Source: Chitinophagaceae bacterium
GTDB lineage: Bacteria; Bacteroidota; Bacteroidia; Chitinophagales; Chitinophagaceae
Assembly: GCA_947454155.1 (NCBI GenBank)
Contig: CANGIT010000007.1
Span: 117,914 to 181,913, forward strand
Direction of reading: 5' to 3'
Length of the DNA: 64,000 nt
Below are positions 42,589-51,408 of this stretch, piece by piece. The notes below the pieces were generated by a model. It did no database searches, had not been told where the DNA came from, and saw only the letters and a program-made list of their open reading frames with translations. Positions within the stretch are counted from its first letter, which is position 1, and every line of letters starts with the position of its first letter. The position numbers and the translations under genes are program-made.

Positions 42589-45405
42589 TTACAATATTAA
42601 GCGTTTTCTTTTTCTTTCTTTATAGATGATGAATATAGTCATCAGCAGGCCTAAAATCCACCACTCCGGCTCACTCATCCTCGTTACTTCTTCTCCGGCA
42701 TCAAGCGATTTTTTACCGGAGAGCACCTGTTCTTGCTTTCTTTTCAATGCTGCTTTTTGCGACTCATTTTCCACCACAAGATAGGAAGTGGAGGGCAACA
42801 TAATTTTCGAGCGGAAGCTATGACGAACCTCATCTTGCCAGTCAGCCTCCTGCATGTTGGGATGCAAAGCATCCACCATCACTTTGGCTTGCATCAACAC
42901 TGCCGAGTTGATGTTTTTTTCTTTAATGTCCTTTTCTGTAATGGCCCAAGAAAGATTGTTGAAGACAATAGAAGGTTGTCCATCATCAGGCAACAACTGT
43001 TTTAACTTGCCTTGATTGTACACACATACAGGATGTGGATGTTGAATTGTGGAGTCTTTGATAAGCACCGTATCGGCCGGGCGGTTCCATAAGGAATGAG
43101 GAATGAGTTGGCCATTGTGGCCGAGTTCGTAAAAATAATCACCATCCGGACAAGTCATTTTCAGATCGGAAAAGTCTTTGTCGAGTAGGGCTATGCCGAA
43201 ATTGGCAGAAGCGGCTATCATCACAGGGTAGGCTTCTTGATTGTTTTCGAAGGATGAAACCAGCGTTTGACGAATGGCCCTGTCTAGAAAATAACCACCT
43301 TGGAAACTACTGCCGTAAAATTGTTTTTTCCAGTCCTGGTTTTTGGGAACATCATGCGTATAGGCGTTTACGTAACTAAACCTCAGCTGATTGGGTTGAA
43401 GATAATTGTTACTGATGAATTTAGAAATGTTGTCAGCCAGCTGTTTTTTTTGCTTTGCACTGTTCTCCGATGCGTCAATCAAAAAATGATAATACGGCTT
43501 GCGGATGATTTTGGGAAGCTTGCTTTTGGCTGCAGCCGAAACATAAGCGAATCGTTCATTAGCCATTGGCACTATGTTGTTATGTGCTGTGCTGTCTCCC
43601 AAAAATAATTGTTGGCCATCTATCGAAAGTGTGACCGGTTCTTTATGAATGAATTCAATGCCTGTTTGTCTGGTCTCGCCGGATGCGATGGGAAACACGC
43701 GGAACATGATATTGTTGCCGTTCAGATAATACAAGATGCCGGGATCTCTCTTCTCGCTCACAATATTATTATACACCCATTGTGCAGCCTTTTTTTCAGC
43801 CAGGATACCCATTTCCTTTTTGCCATTGATAATTAGATAATAATCACTGATCCAGCAGCCTGTGGGCAATTCAAAAACCGTATTGTACTCCTGACTGCGA
43901 AATGAATTTTTGTCGGCATTAGTCACAGAAAGATCAACATTGGATATCCAGCAAGCCTTTTGCTCGTCATAATGCGATCTCACCGAAGTTTTGGTGATGG
44001 CCACCTGCTCATTTTTTTCCTCCGTTGCCGTATTATCATTCAAAGCAGAATTGAAAAACACTTTTTCAATCTTGTTGATTTTTCCTTCGGAGAGCGTAAG
44101 ATTGTCGAGCACCAGCCAATTGTAAAAGGTAGAAAGATAAGGTGTGCTGTTGGCTAAAATCCATTCGCCTCTTCGGTCTTTCTGATGCTTCAACACATCC
44201 ATTGTTTTTCTTAGGGCTGAAATGTCGATATCGTCATTTTTTTGATAGTCGGGCTGAAACACATAATCCAGCGCTTTATGCAAAACGAGTTTGTCGTTGT
44301 GAAAGTCTATCGCAATGCAAACCGGTATCAGTAAAAACGACAAGAAGGCGACTACAGTTAATTTGCCGGCCGAAAAAGATGATCGCAGAAAAGAAAAATC
44401 GTTGGACAGCTGATGGGTATGAATGACAAAAAGAATGATGGGCGTCAACATCAGAAAGCCCAATCCCACTGCAATCACAGCCATCAGTGAAAGCGGTAAG
44501 AAAGGCAGAAAAACCATGAAGAAATAAAAAGTATAGGCAAAACAAATGCTGCGGACAACAAAGAGAAACAGGCGAAAAGTTTTGTTTTGGATATCCGGAA
44601 TACAAAGTGCCACACCATTAATCACCGCCAAAACGTAAAACCAGACACTGCCAAAATTTCCAAAAATCCCGTTATTTGAAAAAGAAAAACTGTTGAAGAT
44701 AAAACCATTGTTCACCATCAAACCCACTACAGGCATCAGCAAGGTGAAAGGAATTTTCCAAATGAGTGCATATTTTTTCCATGTGGCTGATTTCTTTCTG
44801 CCGATGATATAAAATCCTCTGCAGAGAAAAAACAAAAAAGCCACCGTGGCTGATACAGTAATGATGATGACGAAATTGGTGTTCAAATTGAATCCGTTCA
44901 GTATAGGAAAAATAACCATTGATATCAGATAGCCCAGCAAAGGAATGGCGATGGCTACAAGAAAATTAAGCCATGCCTTGTGATCCTTTTCATCGGGTGT
45001 AAGAATCACCACCAAGGTCAGCAAACTGTATCCCATGGCGGGCATGAGAAAAGCCAATGCGAATATTTCCATGTTTTCCGGAATCATCCAACCGGGAATG
45101 CTGAAGGGAATGATATTTTCAGCATTATATAAATAGGCATATACAAACAGGATATGCAACAACAAATTAAGGGCAGAAAAAACCAATGAGATTTTTTTAT
45201 CCTTAACAATGGCATATGCCAGAAAAAACAAATTGAAAGTGCCAATACCTGCCAACGCCAGTGAAAATATTTTCCAGTAATGAAGATGGGTTTCGGTCAG
45301 CAGCGTTTTGATAACCTGGTATTGGCTGCCGAAAATGATAAAAAGCAATACAACGGGCAAAGTGCTGATCAGCAAGAGCCATCTGGGATTGAGCAGATTT
45401 TTCAT
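42589..45405 (-). CDS. XrtN-system VIT domain protein, exosortase substrate
   Basis: A 938-residue membrane protein. About ten membrane segments fill residues 1-375. An extracytoplasmic VIT-type domain follows (about 480-600; VFELPTGCWISDYYLIINGK, then EKKAAQWVY), and a von Willebrand-A-like part beyond it (YYHFLIDASENSAKQKK at 639). The C-terminus is a three-part sorting signal: SEPEWW at 911-916, a hydrophobic stretch ILGLLMTIFIIY, then the basic tail KERKRKR. This is the architecture described for the partner of exosortase N. The exosortase gene lies 40 bp upstream. Function of the processed protein is unknown. Confidence 0.9.
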   Translation of the reverse strand: MKNLLNPRWLLLISTLPVVLLFIIFGSQYQVIKTLLTETHLHYWKIFSLALAGIGTFNLFFLAYAIVKDKKISLVFSALNLLLHILFVYAYLYNAENIIPFSIPGWMIPENMEIFALAFLMPAMGYSLLTLVVILTPDEKDHKAWLNFLVAIAIPLLGYLISMVIFPILNGFNLNTNFVIIITVSATVAFLFFLCRGFYIIGRKKSATWKKYALIWKIPFTLLMPVVGLMVNNGFIFNSFSFSNNGIFGNFGSVWFYVLAVINGVALCIPDIQNKTFRLFLFVVRSICFAYTFYFFMVFLPFLPLSLMAVIAVGLGFLMLTPIILFVIHTHQLSNDFSFLRSSFSAGKLTVVAFLSFLLIPVCIAIDFHNDKLVLHKALDYVFQPDYQKNDDIDISALRKTMDVLKHQKDRRGEWILANSTPYLSTFYNWLVLDNLTLSEGKINKIEKVFFNSALNDNTATEEKNEQVAITKTSVRSHYDEQKACWISNVDLSVTNADKNSFRSQEYNTVFELPTGCWISDYYLIINGKKEMGILAEKKAAQWVYNNIVSEKRDPGILYYLNGNNIMFRVFPIASGETRQTGIEFIHKEPVTLSIDGQQLFLGDSTAHNNIVPMANERFAYVSAAAKSKLPKIIRKPYYHFLIDASENSAKQKKQLADNISKFISNNYLQPNQLRFSYVNAYTHDVPKNQDWKKQFYGSSFQGGYFLDRAIRQTLVSSFENNQEAYPVMIAASANFGIALLDKDFSDLKMTCPDGDYFYELGHNGQLIPHSLWNRPADTVLIKDSTIQHPHPVCVYNQGKLKQLLPDDGQPSIVFNNLSWAITEKDIKEKNINSAVLMQAKVMVDALHPNMQEADWQDEVRHSFRSKIMLPSTSYLVVENESQKAALKRKQEQVLSGKKSLDAGEEVTRMSEPEWWILGLLMTIFIIYKERKRKRLIL

Positions 45406-45445
45406 TTGTTGGTATTATTTGAACAAGTTAGTGGAAATCGTCATT

Positions 45446-45991
45446 TTATTTTAAATCGCTTTGCTTTGCACCTTCAGCCATTTTGCCGGAAAGGTAGCGG
45501 TCCAGGAAAAAATATACCATCAGCAATGCGCTTAAATTGATGAATATCCCAATGCACTCATGAATCAGCTGTTGCGATTGCGGCCAGTTTTTTTTTGTGA
45601 CGGATTGAACAATGATTGACGTCCAGATACGGGAGGCGTTGACGAGAATGGTGATGATCCATGCCGTTAAGGTTGCGAGTAGGATATGCTTTATTTTATC
45701 GCCTGCCGTTTGAAAATATTTGATGGCGAGATAAGACAACACCATTAAAAAAATTAGAAATAAATTAAAGCCCGCACAGGATTTCTCGATGACGATGGCC
45801 AGTTGTTCATGTTGAAACCCGGCTTCATTTGAATATATCGCATGCGAACCTGTAATCAGCGAAACCAGCGCATTGGTGGGCATCAGCATAAAATACAAAC
45901 CATCATTGTCTGTATGTTGGAAATACAATTTCAATTTTACAAATGCCAGCAGCAAGAGTAAAAAGAAAAGAATGTTTTTTCTGATGAACAA
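45446..45991 (-). CDS. xrtN: Exosortase N (XrtN)
   Basis: A 181-residue membrane cysteine protease/transpeptidase candidate with about five membrane segments. The exosortase catalytic set is present: Cys72 in EKSCAGFNLFLIF, Arg121 in LVNASRIW and His144 in LIHECIGIF. It should cleave the SEPEWW signal of the neighbouring VIT protein at the outer face of the inner membrane. The frame opens with TTG at 45991, with TAA six bases upstream, so no ATG start exists for the N-terminal segment. It is the first gene of the pair, 97 bp after the upstream lipoprotein gene. Confidence 0.9.
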   Translation of the reverse strand: MFIRKNILFFLLLLLAFVKLKLYFQHTDNDGLYFMLMPTNALVSLITGSHAIYSNEAGFQHEQLAIVIEKSCAGFNLFLIFLMVLSYLAIKYFQTAGDKIKHILLATLTAWIITILVNASRIWTSIIVQSVTKKNWPQSQQLIHECIGIFINLSALLMVYFFLDRYLSGKMAEGAKQSDLK

Positions 45992-46088
45992 TCTTAAGGT
46001 TTAGGTTGAAAAGGGAAGTTAAGTATAAAGGGAAAAGAATATTGTTAAAAGAAATGAGTGACAAAAGATACCCTGTCCATGCATCATA

Positions 46089-46730
46089 TCAATTCTTAAG
46101 CAGTCCTGCTTTTTGCATTTTTCTGACCAGGTCTTTTACAAAAGAACGGGTGAAACTTTGCAGCGATGGTGGATTGAAAAGATCAGACTGAACCGAAAGC
46201 ATCAGTTCTTCAGTGGCTACATCATAAAGGTTGCTTTCGAGAAAATAAGTTTGGTCTTTGGTGAAATAGCCGGGTCCGGCGATGGTGGTCCGCCAATGGT
46301 CGTAATACCTTATCATTCTGCCATTCCAGGAATAGTAAGGCATCGGCGAATAAACCGTTACGCCCGGAATATAACGAACAGATTCTTCTTTCTTGAGTAA
46401 AGTGATCACAAAAGCCGCATCACAACCAGATGCCTTTACACTATTTACAATGGCTTCACGGGTGGGCAATGAGGTGTCGTTGAGTGATGGAGGCATCACA
46501 TCGATGCTTTTTACCACCTGATAACCTTTTTGTTGCGCCACAACAGCCAATTCATCTTCTATCGACTGACGTGCGGCGATCACCGAGGTTTGGGCAATGA
46601 CATACACTTTTTGATATTGCTTGTTCTGCAGTTTTTCCTGGTTGACCCATACACCGGAAAGCTGTGAAGAAAGATCACAGGAAGCCAATGTGATAAGGCA
46701 AAGACAAAAGATGGAAAGTTGTTTTTTCAT
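46089..46730 (-). CDS. Lipoprotein of unknown function
   Basis: A 213-residue lipoprotein with lipobox TLASC (Cys18). The N-terminal domain (YQKVYVIAQTSVIAARQSIED, then ASGCDAAFVITLLKKEE) resembles DUF4136-type or TolB-N-like lipoproteins that average under 220 residues. It has Tyr/Pro-rich SPMPYYSWNGRMIRYY in the middle and a basic helical C-terminus. No enzyme motif is visible. It lies between the small barrel gene and xrtN, all on the minus strand; whether it belongs to the XrtN operon is open. Confidence 0.65.
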   Translation of the reverse strand: MKKQLSIFCLCLITLASCDLSSQLSGVWVNQEKLQNKQYQKVYVIAQTSVIAARQSIEDELAVVAQQKGYQVVKSIDVMPPSLNDTSLPTREAIVNSVKASGCDAAFVITLLKKEESVRYIPGVTVYSPMPYYSWNGRMIRYYDHWRTTIAGPGYFTKDQTYFLESNLYDVATEELMLSVQSDLFNPPSLQSFTRSFVKDLVRKMQKAGLLKN

Positions 46731-46764
46731 TTTTTTATCTGAATTCGAAGCAGCCTACAGCTTT

Positions 46765-47232
46765 TTATTTTCTGTTAAAGATGTAGCGGACAGAAAAGGC
46801 CCCATTGATACCGCTGAAATGGGTGGTATTGATGAAAAAGAAAGTGGGCATCCAGTCGGCCTGAAAATTTAGCGGTACCGCTTTCAGTCGCCAGTCGAAT
46901 CCTAATGTACCCGATACCCCGAAATTGGTTTTCTGTTGGTAGAAATTAAAGTTGAACCCGCCGCCCAGCATGGCGCTAAGCTGTCCGTTGCCACTGATGG
47001 GCGCCAGTTTTTCATAAAGAATTGCCGTACTGAATCCTTTCATTTTCTCATCGAAAGAATTGGCGGCGATCAATTCAAATGCATAATCGTTCGTGCGGGC
47101 ATGCGATTTCAAAGTAACTCCCAATGATCCGCCAAAACGCCCGCCAGCCGACCATTCGCCACCGATTTTGCGTTGTGCCTGTGCAGCATAAAAAAAGCTC
47201 ATGACCAACAATACTATGGATATTTTCTTCAT
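46765..47232 (-). CDS. Small secreted beta-barrel-like protein
   Basis: A 155-residue protein with signal peptide MKKISIVLLVMSFFYAAQAQ. The mature part has RFGGSLGVTLKSHARTNDYAFELIAAN and later FGVSGTLGFDWRLK, alternating strands typical of an eight-stranded barrel, and ends in SVRYIFNRK. The ATG at 47271 would precede the signal peptide by thirteen residues and is rejected. The lipoprotein gene follows 34 bp later. Function unknown. Confidence 0.65.
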   Translation of the reverse strand: MKKISIVLLVMSFFYAAQAQRKIGGEWSAGGRFGGSLGVTLKSHARTNDYAFELIAANSFDEKMKGFSTAILYEKLAPISGNGQLSAMLGGGFNFNFYQQKTNFGVSGTLGFDWRLKAVPLNFQADWMPTFFFINTTHFSGINGAFSVRYIFNRK

Positions 47233-47315
47233 TGCTTTTATTTGATTTTCTAGATGGGTTTCAACCATCAAAACAAAAAAGTGGATTTATGCTGATTTGT
47301 TGATGGTGGGCGAAA

Positions 47316-47987
47316 TTATTGATTTTTCAAGAGTTGCAAGAGTTCATCGTTTTCAAAAACCGTTTGATGTGCTCCATTGATGCCCAATCTGAATATCGCT
47401 TCAGCCAGCTGGTCGGATGGAATGCTGTATTTCTTGCCGAAGATCCTGATCAAAGGATAAAGCAACCGCATGATGGAATAACTGATGTTGGGTTCTTGTC
47501 TTTTAACTACAGGATAAATATAACCTGGTCGGGCACTGTGAAAATCAGCGCCAAATATTTCAAACAGTCTGTTTTCAGCAATGCCTTTGTCTTTGGCAAA
47601 CATCATTTTGCTTTTTTCGGTCCTGTCGGCGCCGGCTCCGCTAAGCAAAACGAATTTGGCTTTTGGCGATTGCCTGCGCATAGCAAGTCCTAACGCCACA
47701 GGATAATCGATGGTGATGGTGCTGAAAGTAGCCCTGTCAACCGCTCCCGTATATACACCGATGCAGAAATAAACGACATCGATATGCTGCAATTGGACGT
47801 TGTAACGACTGTAATCCGTTAGATTTTCCACAACAAGTTGCTTGATTTTGGAAGAAGAGTGACTGATGGGTTTTCTCACCAGTAAGGTGATGTTATCAAC
47901 CAGCGGACTTTCAATACAGCATTGCAACAGATGACCCCCTATCATTCCCGAGGCGCCCGCGATAAGCACATTTTTTTTCACAATCAT
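47316..47987 (-). CDS. NAD(P)-binding Rossmann protein (atypical SDR)
   Basis: A 223-residue atypical short-chain dehydrogenase-like protein. The dinucleotide-binding motif VLIAGASGMIGGHLLQ opens the protein. FVLLSGAGADRTEKSKMMFAKDKG and HSARPGYIYPV recall the TIP30/HTATIP2 and oxidoreductase-htatip2 group. The catalytic YxxxK is not obvious, so redox activity is uncertain. ATG 47987 lies 19 bp after the GH109 stop, making it the third gene of the kinase-GH109 operon. A sugar-nucleotide role is only suggested by that position. Confidence 0.78.
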   Translation of the reverse strand: MIVKKNVLIAGASGMIGGHLLQCCIESPLVDNITLLVRKPISHSSSKIKQLVVENLTDYSRYNVQLQHIDVVYFCIGVYTGAVDRATFSTITIDYPVALGLAMRRQSPKAKFVLLSGAGADRTEKSKMMFAKDKGIAENRLFEIFGADFHSARPGYIYPVVKRQEPNISYSIMRLLYPLIRIFGKKYSIPSDQLAEAIFRLGINGAHQTVFENDELLQLLKNQ

Positions 47988-48006
47988 TTTATTGTTTTTC
48001 TGATGA

Positions 48007-49356
48007 TTAACCGATGATACCAAACGTATTTTTTCTCGACTTCCATAGACCTTTGGTAAAGTCGGGGAATTCCATGGTTTTGCCTTTACCGGCAATAGAA
48101 TCTTTGCTCAGCGGCGTGATGGCCGTCCATGCCGCAGCATCGTAAACATCCATTGGTGTGGGTGTATTGTTTTTGATGGCTTCCACAAACTCATGGAGAA
48201 CAAAAAAATCCATACCGCCATGTCCTGCACCGATGGTGTCGTTTTCAAATTTTTTCCAGAGGGGATGATCATATTGCTCAAGGTAGGGCTTGGCGGCTTC
48301 CCAGCGGTCGGGGTTTTTGCTAACACCTTCGATGTACAACGACTGGTTCACATCCATCCACAAGCCTTTGGTTCCCTGCACCCTGAAACCCAATGAATAT
48401 GGCCTCGGCAATGAGGTGTCGTGCTGTAACAAAATAGTTTCTTCCTGTGCAGTTTGAATCATGGTGGTGACCACATCCCCCAGCTTGAAATTCACTTTGG
48501 CATTGGGATGGTTCTCTCCGCCCAGTTTTACGATATACTCGTGCAATCCTCTTGTTTTGGAAGCAAATGAAACCAGAGAGGTAAAACGGTTGCCTCTATT
48601 GATATCCGTTAGCATGGCAATAGGACCAATGCCGTGCGTGGGATAGAGATCGCCGTTTTCATTGACACTGTGTTGCGTGCGCCATTGAGCTTCTGAAAAT
48701 CCTTTTGCACCAAACTCAACACCACCTCCATAAGGATGAATGCCATCGTTGAATTTGACATCCCGAAGGTCGTGCTGGTAGCCTCCCTGCAAATGCACCA
48801 TCTCGCCAAACATTCCTTTCCACACCATGTTCATGATGGCCATCACATCCCTGCGGTAGCAAACATTTTCGAGCATCATATATTGAAGTCCTGTTTGCTC
48901 TACGGTATTCACCAGCGTCCAAAGTTCATCAAGATTTGAAGCCGCGATGACCTCACAGCCAACATGTTTTCCGGCTTTGAGTGCATCGATAGCCATCGGA
49001 AAATGCCACTCCCAGGGCGTGGCGATGATCACAGCATCCACATCTTTTCTGTCGAGCAGTTTTCGGTAAGCATGTACATCCCCTTTGATCACTTCCGGCA
49101 TAGGCTTTTTGGCGTCCGTAAACAATTTCAAAGTGGCGTCAATCATCACCTGCTGAATATCGCAGATGGCCACTATATCCACATCGTCGCGACGCAGCGC
49201 CAGCTCCACATGGTCTTGACCCCGCAAACCGGTACCGATGAAGCCCAGTCGGACTTTGTTTTGCATTGAGCGGCCAAAAACCACATCAGCGGGAAGAATC
49301 ATCATTCCGGCAGCGGTAATGGCGGAATTTTTCAGAAAATTTTTTCGGGTAATCAT
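48007..49356 (-). CDS. GH109-type alpha-N-acetylgalactosaminidase (Gfo/Idh/MocA fold)
   Basis: A 449-residue exported NAD-dependent enzyme. VRLGFIGTGLRGQDHVELAL is the Rossmann motif, ATPWEWHFPMAIDALKAGKHVG the Gfo/Idh/MocA block. GGYQHDLRDVKFN, YPTHGIGPIAMLTDINRGNR and RVQGTKGLWMD match GH109, which removes terminal alpha-GalNAc by an NAD-linked mechanism. The signal peptide starts TRKNFLK, a Tat-like motif with Arg-Lys in place of Arg-Arg. It lies 16 bp after the sugar-kinase gene and 19 bp before the Rossmann gene, all minus strand. General oxidoreductase remains an alternative but the block match is strong. Confidence 0.87.
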   Translation of the reverse strand: MITRKNFLKNSAITAAGMMILPADVVFGRSMQNKVRLGFIGTGLRGQDHVELALRRDDVDIVAICDIQQVMIDATLKLFTDAKKPMPEVIKGDVHAYRKLLDRKDVDAVIIATPWEWHFPMAIDALKAGKHVGCEVIAASNLDELWTLVNTVEQTGLQYMMLENVCYRRDVMAIMNMVWKGMFGEMVHLQGGYQHDLRDVKFNDGIHPYGGGVEFGAKGFSEAQWRTQHSVNENGDLYPTHGIGPIAMLTDINRGNRFTSLVSFASKTRGLHEYIVKLGGENHPNAKVNFKLGDVVTTMIQTAQEETILLQHDTSLPRPYSLGFRVQGTKGLWMDVNQSLYIEGVSKNPDRWEAAKPYLEQYDHPLWKKFENDTIGAGHGGMDFFVLHEFVEAIKNNTPTPMDVYDAAAWTAITPLSKDSIAGKGKTMEFPDFTKGLWKSRKNTFGIIG

Positions 49357-49372
49357 TATAGTATGGTTTAAG

Positions 49373-50407
49373 CTATTTTATATTGTCATTCAGAAGTTGT
49401 AACAGGTGGCATTGATTTGAAGCACGGTATAAGTTTTGATGGACATAAGAAGTAGCATAATAAATATCGCCATTAAAATAATCTGTCAAAAATCGCAAGG
49501 CCTGCATGTAGGTCATCAGTTTGCCGGCATAGGGTATCAGTTGTTGTTCTTCGGCAGTAAGGGGTAACACATCGACATATCCGGATACGATGGCTTCGTA
49601 ATAATCTTTTCTGAATTCCATCCGATTCCAATCGGTTTCATTTTCATCGGCAGCGGCCACCATGGTTCTTACCATATCGCCCAGATCGGAAATGAAATAG
49701 CCGGGCATCAGTGTGTCCCAGTCGATGACCCCCATGGGAAGTCCGTCCTTTTCATCGAAAAGTATGTTTGAAATTTTAGTGTCGGCATGCTGAATCCTGA
49801 TGGGAATGGCAGGATTGGAGATCATCTGTTGATACACGGTCAGCAAATGCTGCTGGGTGAAAAGGAATTCGGTCAAAGGTTTTGCTGCCTCCTTGCGCTG
49901 TTGCGTTGCAGAGCGCAGGGCTTTTTCAAATTGATGGAAACGCCAATTCAAATCATGGAATTGTGGAATAGCGGAGATGAATTTTTCGGGTTGATGATCG
50001 GTGAGCAAAAGCGTAAAGCGGGCAAACTCGAAAGCGGTGAGATATGCCTTTTGAGGCGAATCGACAATGGTGATGTTGGCCGCATGCGGAATGTAAACCG
50101 ACATTCGCCAGTAACGCCCCTCTTCATCTATGTGATAATCTTCCTGAAGATCTGTTTTCAAAAATTGAAGATAGTGGTAAGCCTGATTCCTGGCATGAAT
50201 AAGTGCGGCAGCTCTGGTTATATTGCCGGCAATGATTTGGGGACGGGCAAAAATATGTGTATTGAGTTGCTGTAAAATGAAAACAGGTTTACCGGCCGCA
50301 TCATCCACCCGATAGGTTCGATTAATAAGTCCCTGGCCAAATGGGATAATGGTATATTGATGAGGCGCTGTTAAAAAGGCCTTCAGTATCGGGTTGAAAT
50401 TATCCAT
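49373..50407 (-). CDS. APH-fold sugar kinase, N-acetylhexosamine 1-kinase-like
   Basis: A 344-residue phosphotransferase-fold kinase. GQGLINRTYRV is the nucleotide loop; FILQQLNTHIFARPQIIAGNI resembles the NahK opening. HADTKISNILFD is the catalytic loop (Asp as base) and GVIDWDTLMPGYFISDLGDMVR carries the metal-binding Asp. NahK of bifidobacteria phosphorylates GlcNAc and GalNAc at C1. Placement directly upstream of a GH109 enzyme makes GalNAc 1-kinase a reasonable inference. ATG 50407 is chosen; the one at 50491 adds 28 residues unlike the family. The gene is divergent from the one at 50561. Confidence 0.8.
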   Translation of the reverse strand: MDNFNPILKAFLTAPHQYTIIPFGQGLINRTYRVDDAAGKPVFILQQLNTHIFARPQIIAGNITRAAALIHARNQAYHYLQFLKTDLQEDYHIDEEGRYWRMSVYIPHAANITIVDSPQKAYLTAFEFARFTLLLTDHQPEKFISAIPQFHDLNWRFHQFEKALRSATQQRKEAAKPLTEFLFTQQHLLTVYQQMISNPAIPIRIQHADTKISNILFDEKDGLPMGVIDWDTLMPGYFISDLGDMVRTMVAAADENETDWNRMEFRKDYYEAIVSGYVDVLPLTAEEQQLIPYAGKLMTYMQALRFLTDYFNGDIYYATSYVHQNLYRASNQCHLLQLLNDNIK

Positions 50408-50532
50408 AATGCTGTGAGGATTAAAAATAACGAATCCTCCATGACTGAAAAAAGAAGTTGCAGCGAATGACTCTCTTTCATACGACAACAAACTATTAAC
50501 GGTTTTTTACTGTAATTAACGGATCTTTCAGC

Positions 50533-50540
50533 TAAATTTG
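50533..50540 (+). promoter_or_regulatory. -7 promoter element of the 50.5 kb barrel gene
   Basis: TAAATTTG, an exact TANNTTTG match, 20 bp before the ATG at 50561. Confidence 0.55.
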
Positions 50541-50560
50541 CCCGCATTTAATCAATCAAC

Positions 50561-51286
50561 ATGAGAAAAATATACCTGTTTGCTGTTATCATGGCTGTTG
50601 CGGCCACATCATTTGGCCAAAACAATCCTACATCAAAAAAGAAAATCGACTTTTCGGGCAGAACAGGAGATCATTTCATGATACAGCTCAGTGGCGACAA
50701 CTGGTTAGGTGCTCCCGACAGTATCAAATCGAATGCAAAGCCCGTATCGCGCGGGTTCAACGCCTATGTGATGCTGGACAAAGTTTTTAAAAATAATCCG
50801 TCTTTCAGCGTGGCCGGCGGAGTGGGTATCAGCACCAGCGGAATTTTTCTGACCAAAATGACTGCGGATGTCACAGGTACCGTTTCCACTTTGAAATTCA
50901 ATAACCTCAGCGGAAGCAACTACTTCAACAAATACAAGATTGCCACTACTTATGCCGAAATTCCGGTTGAACTTCGTTATTGCGAAAAACCGGAAGCACC
51001 CAACAAATCCATTAAAGCCGCCATTGGGGTGAAAGTGGGCACCTTGCTCAACGCACATGCAAAAGGCAAAAACTGGACAGATGTAAGTGGAAAAACCATC
51101 AATGCCTATACAGCTAAAATGACTTCAAAAAGTTATTTCAACGGTACGCGCCTGTCTGCCACAGCCCGTGTGGGTTATGGCAACTTCTCTTTGTTTGGCG
51201 CCTATTCCATCACTTCCGTTTTCAAAGACAATGTAGCGGCCGATATGAAGCTGCTTCAGGTGGGATTGACCATTAGCGGATTGTAA
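50561..51286 (+). CDS. Outer-membrane beta-barrel-like protein
   Basis: A 241-residue exported protein with signal peptide ending TSFGQ. The mature chain contains FMIQLSGDNWLG, SFSVAGGVGISTSGIFL and a final strand LLQVGLTISGL, the alternating pattern of an outer-membrane barrel. Basic and Ser/Asn-rich loops follow. I do not recognise a specific family. It has its own -7 element and a perfect terminator at 51305, so it is a single-gene unit. Confidence 0.7.
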   Translation: MRKIYLFAVIMAVAATSFGQNNPTSKKKIDFSGRTGDHFMIQLSGDNWLGAPDSIKSNAKPVSRGFNAYVMLDKVFKNNPSFSVAGGVGISTSGIFLTKMTADVTGTVSTLKFNNLSGSNYFNKYKIATTYAEIPVELRYCEKPEAPNKSIKAAIGVKVGTLLNAHAKGKNWTDVSGKTINAYTAKMTSKSYFNGTRLSATARVGYGNFSLFGAYSITSVFKDNVAADMKLLQVGLTISGL

Positions 51287-51304
51287 TCAATACTATTCTT
51301 ATCG

Positions 51305-51334
51305 AAGCCCATCATTTAATTGATGGGCTTTTTT
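51305..51334 (+). terminator. Rho-independent terminator
   Basis: AAGCCCATCA, loop TTTAAT, TGATGGGCTT, then T-run. Ten perfect pairs, 18 bp after the barrel gene stop. Confidence 0.9.
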
Positions 51335-51375
51335 ATTGGGGATATTGACGGGTCCGGAATATTCCATTATTACCC

Positions 51376-51383
51376 TAATTTTG
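51376..51383 (+). promoter_or_regulatory. -7 promoter element of the amidophosphoribosyltransferase-like gene
   Basis: TAATTTTG, an exact TANNTTTG match, 25 bp before the ATG at 51409. Confidence 0.55.
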
Positions 51384-51408
51384 CCACTCACTACACGCCC
51401 CTTTTTAC

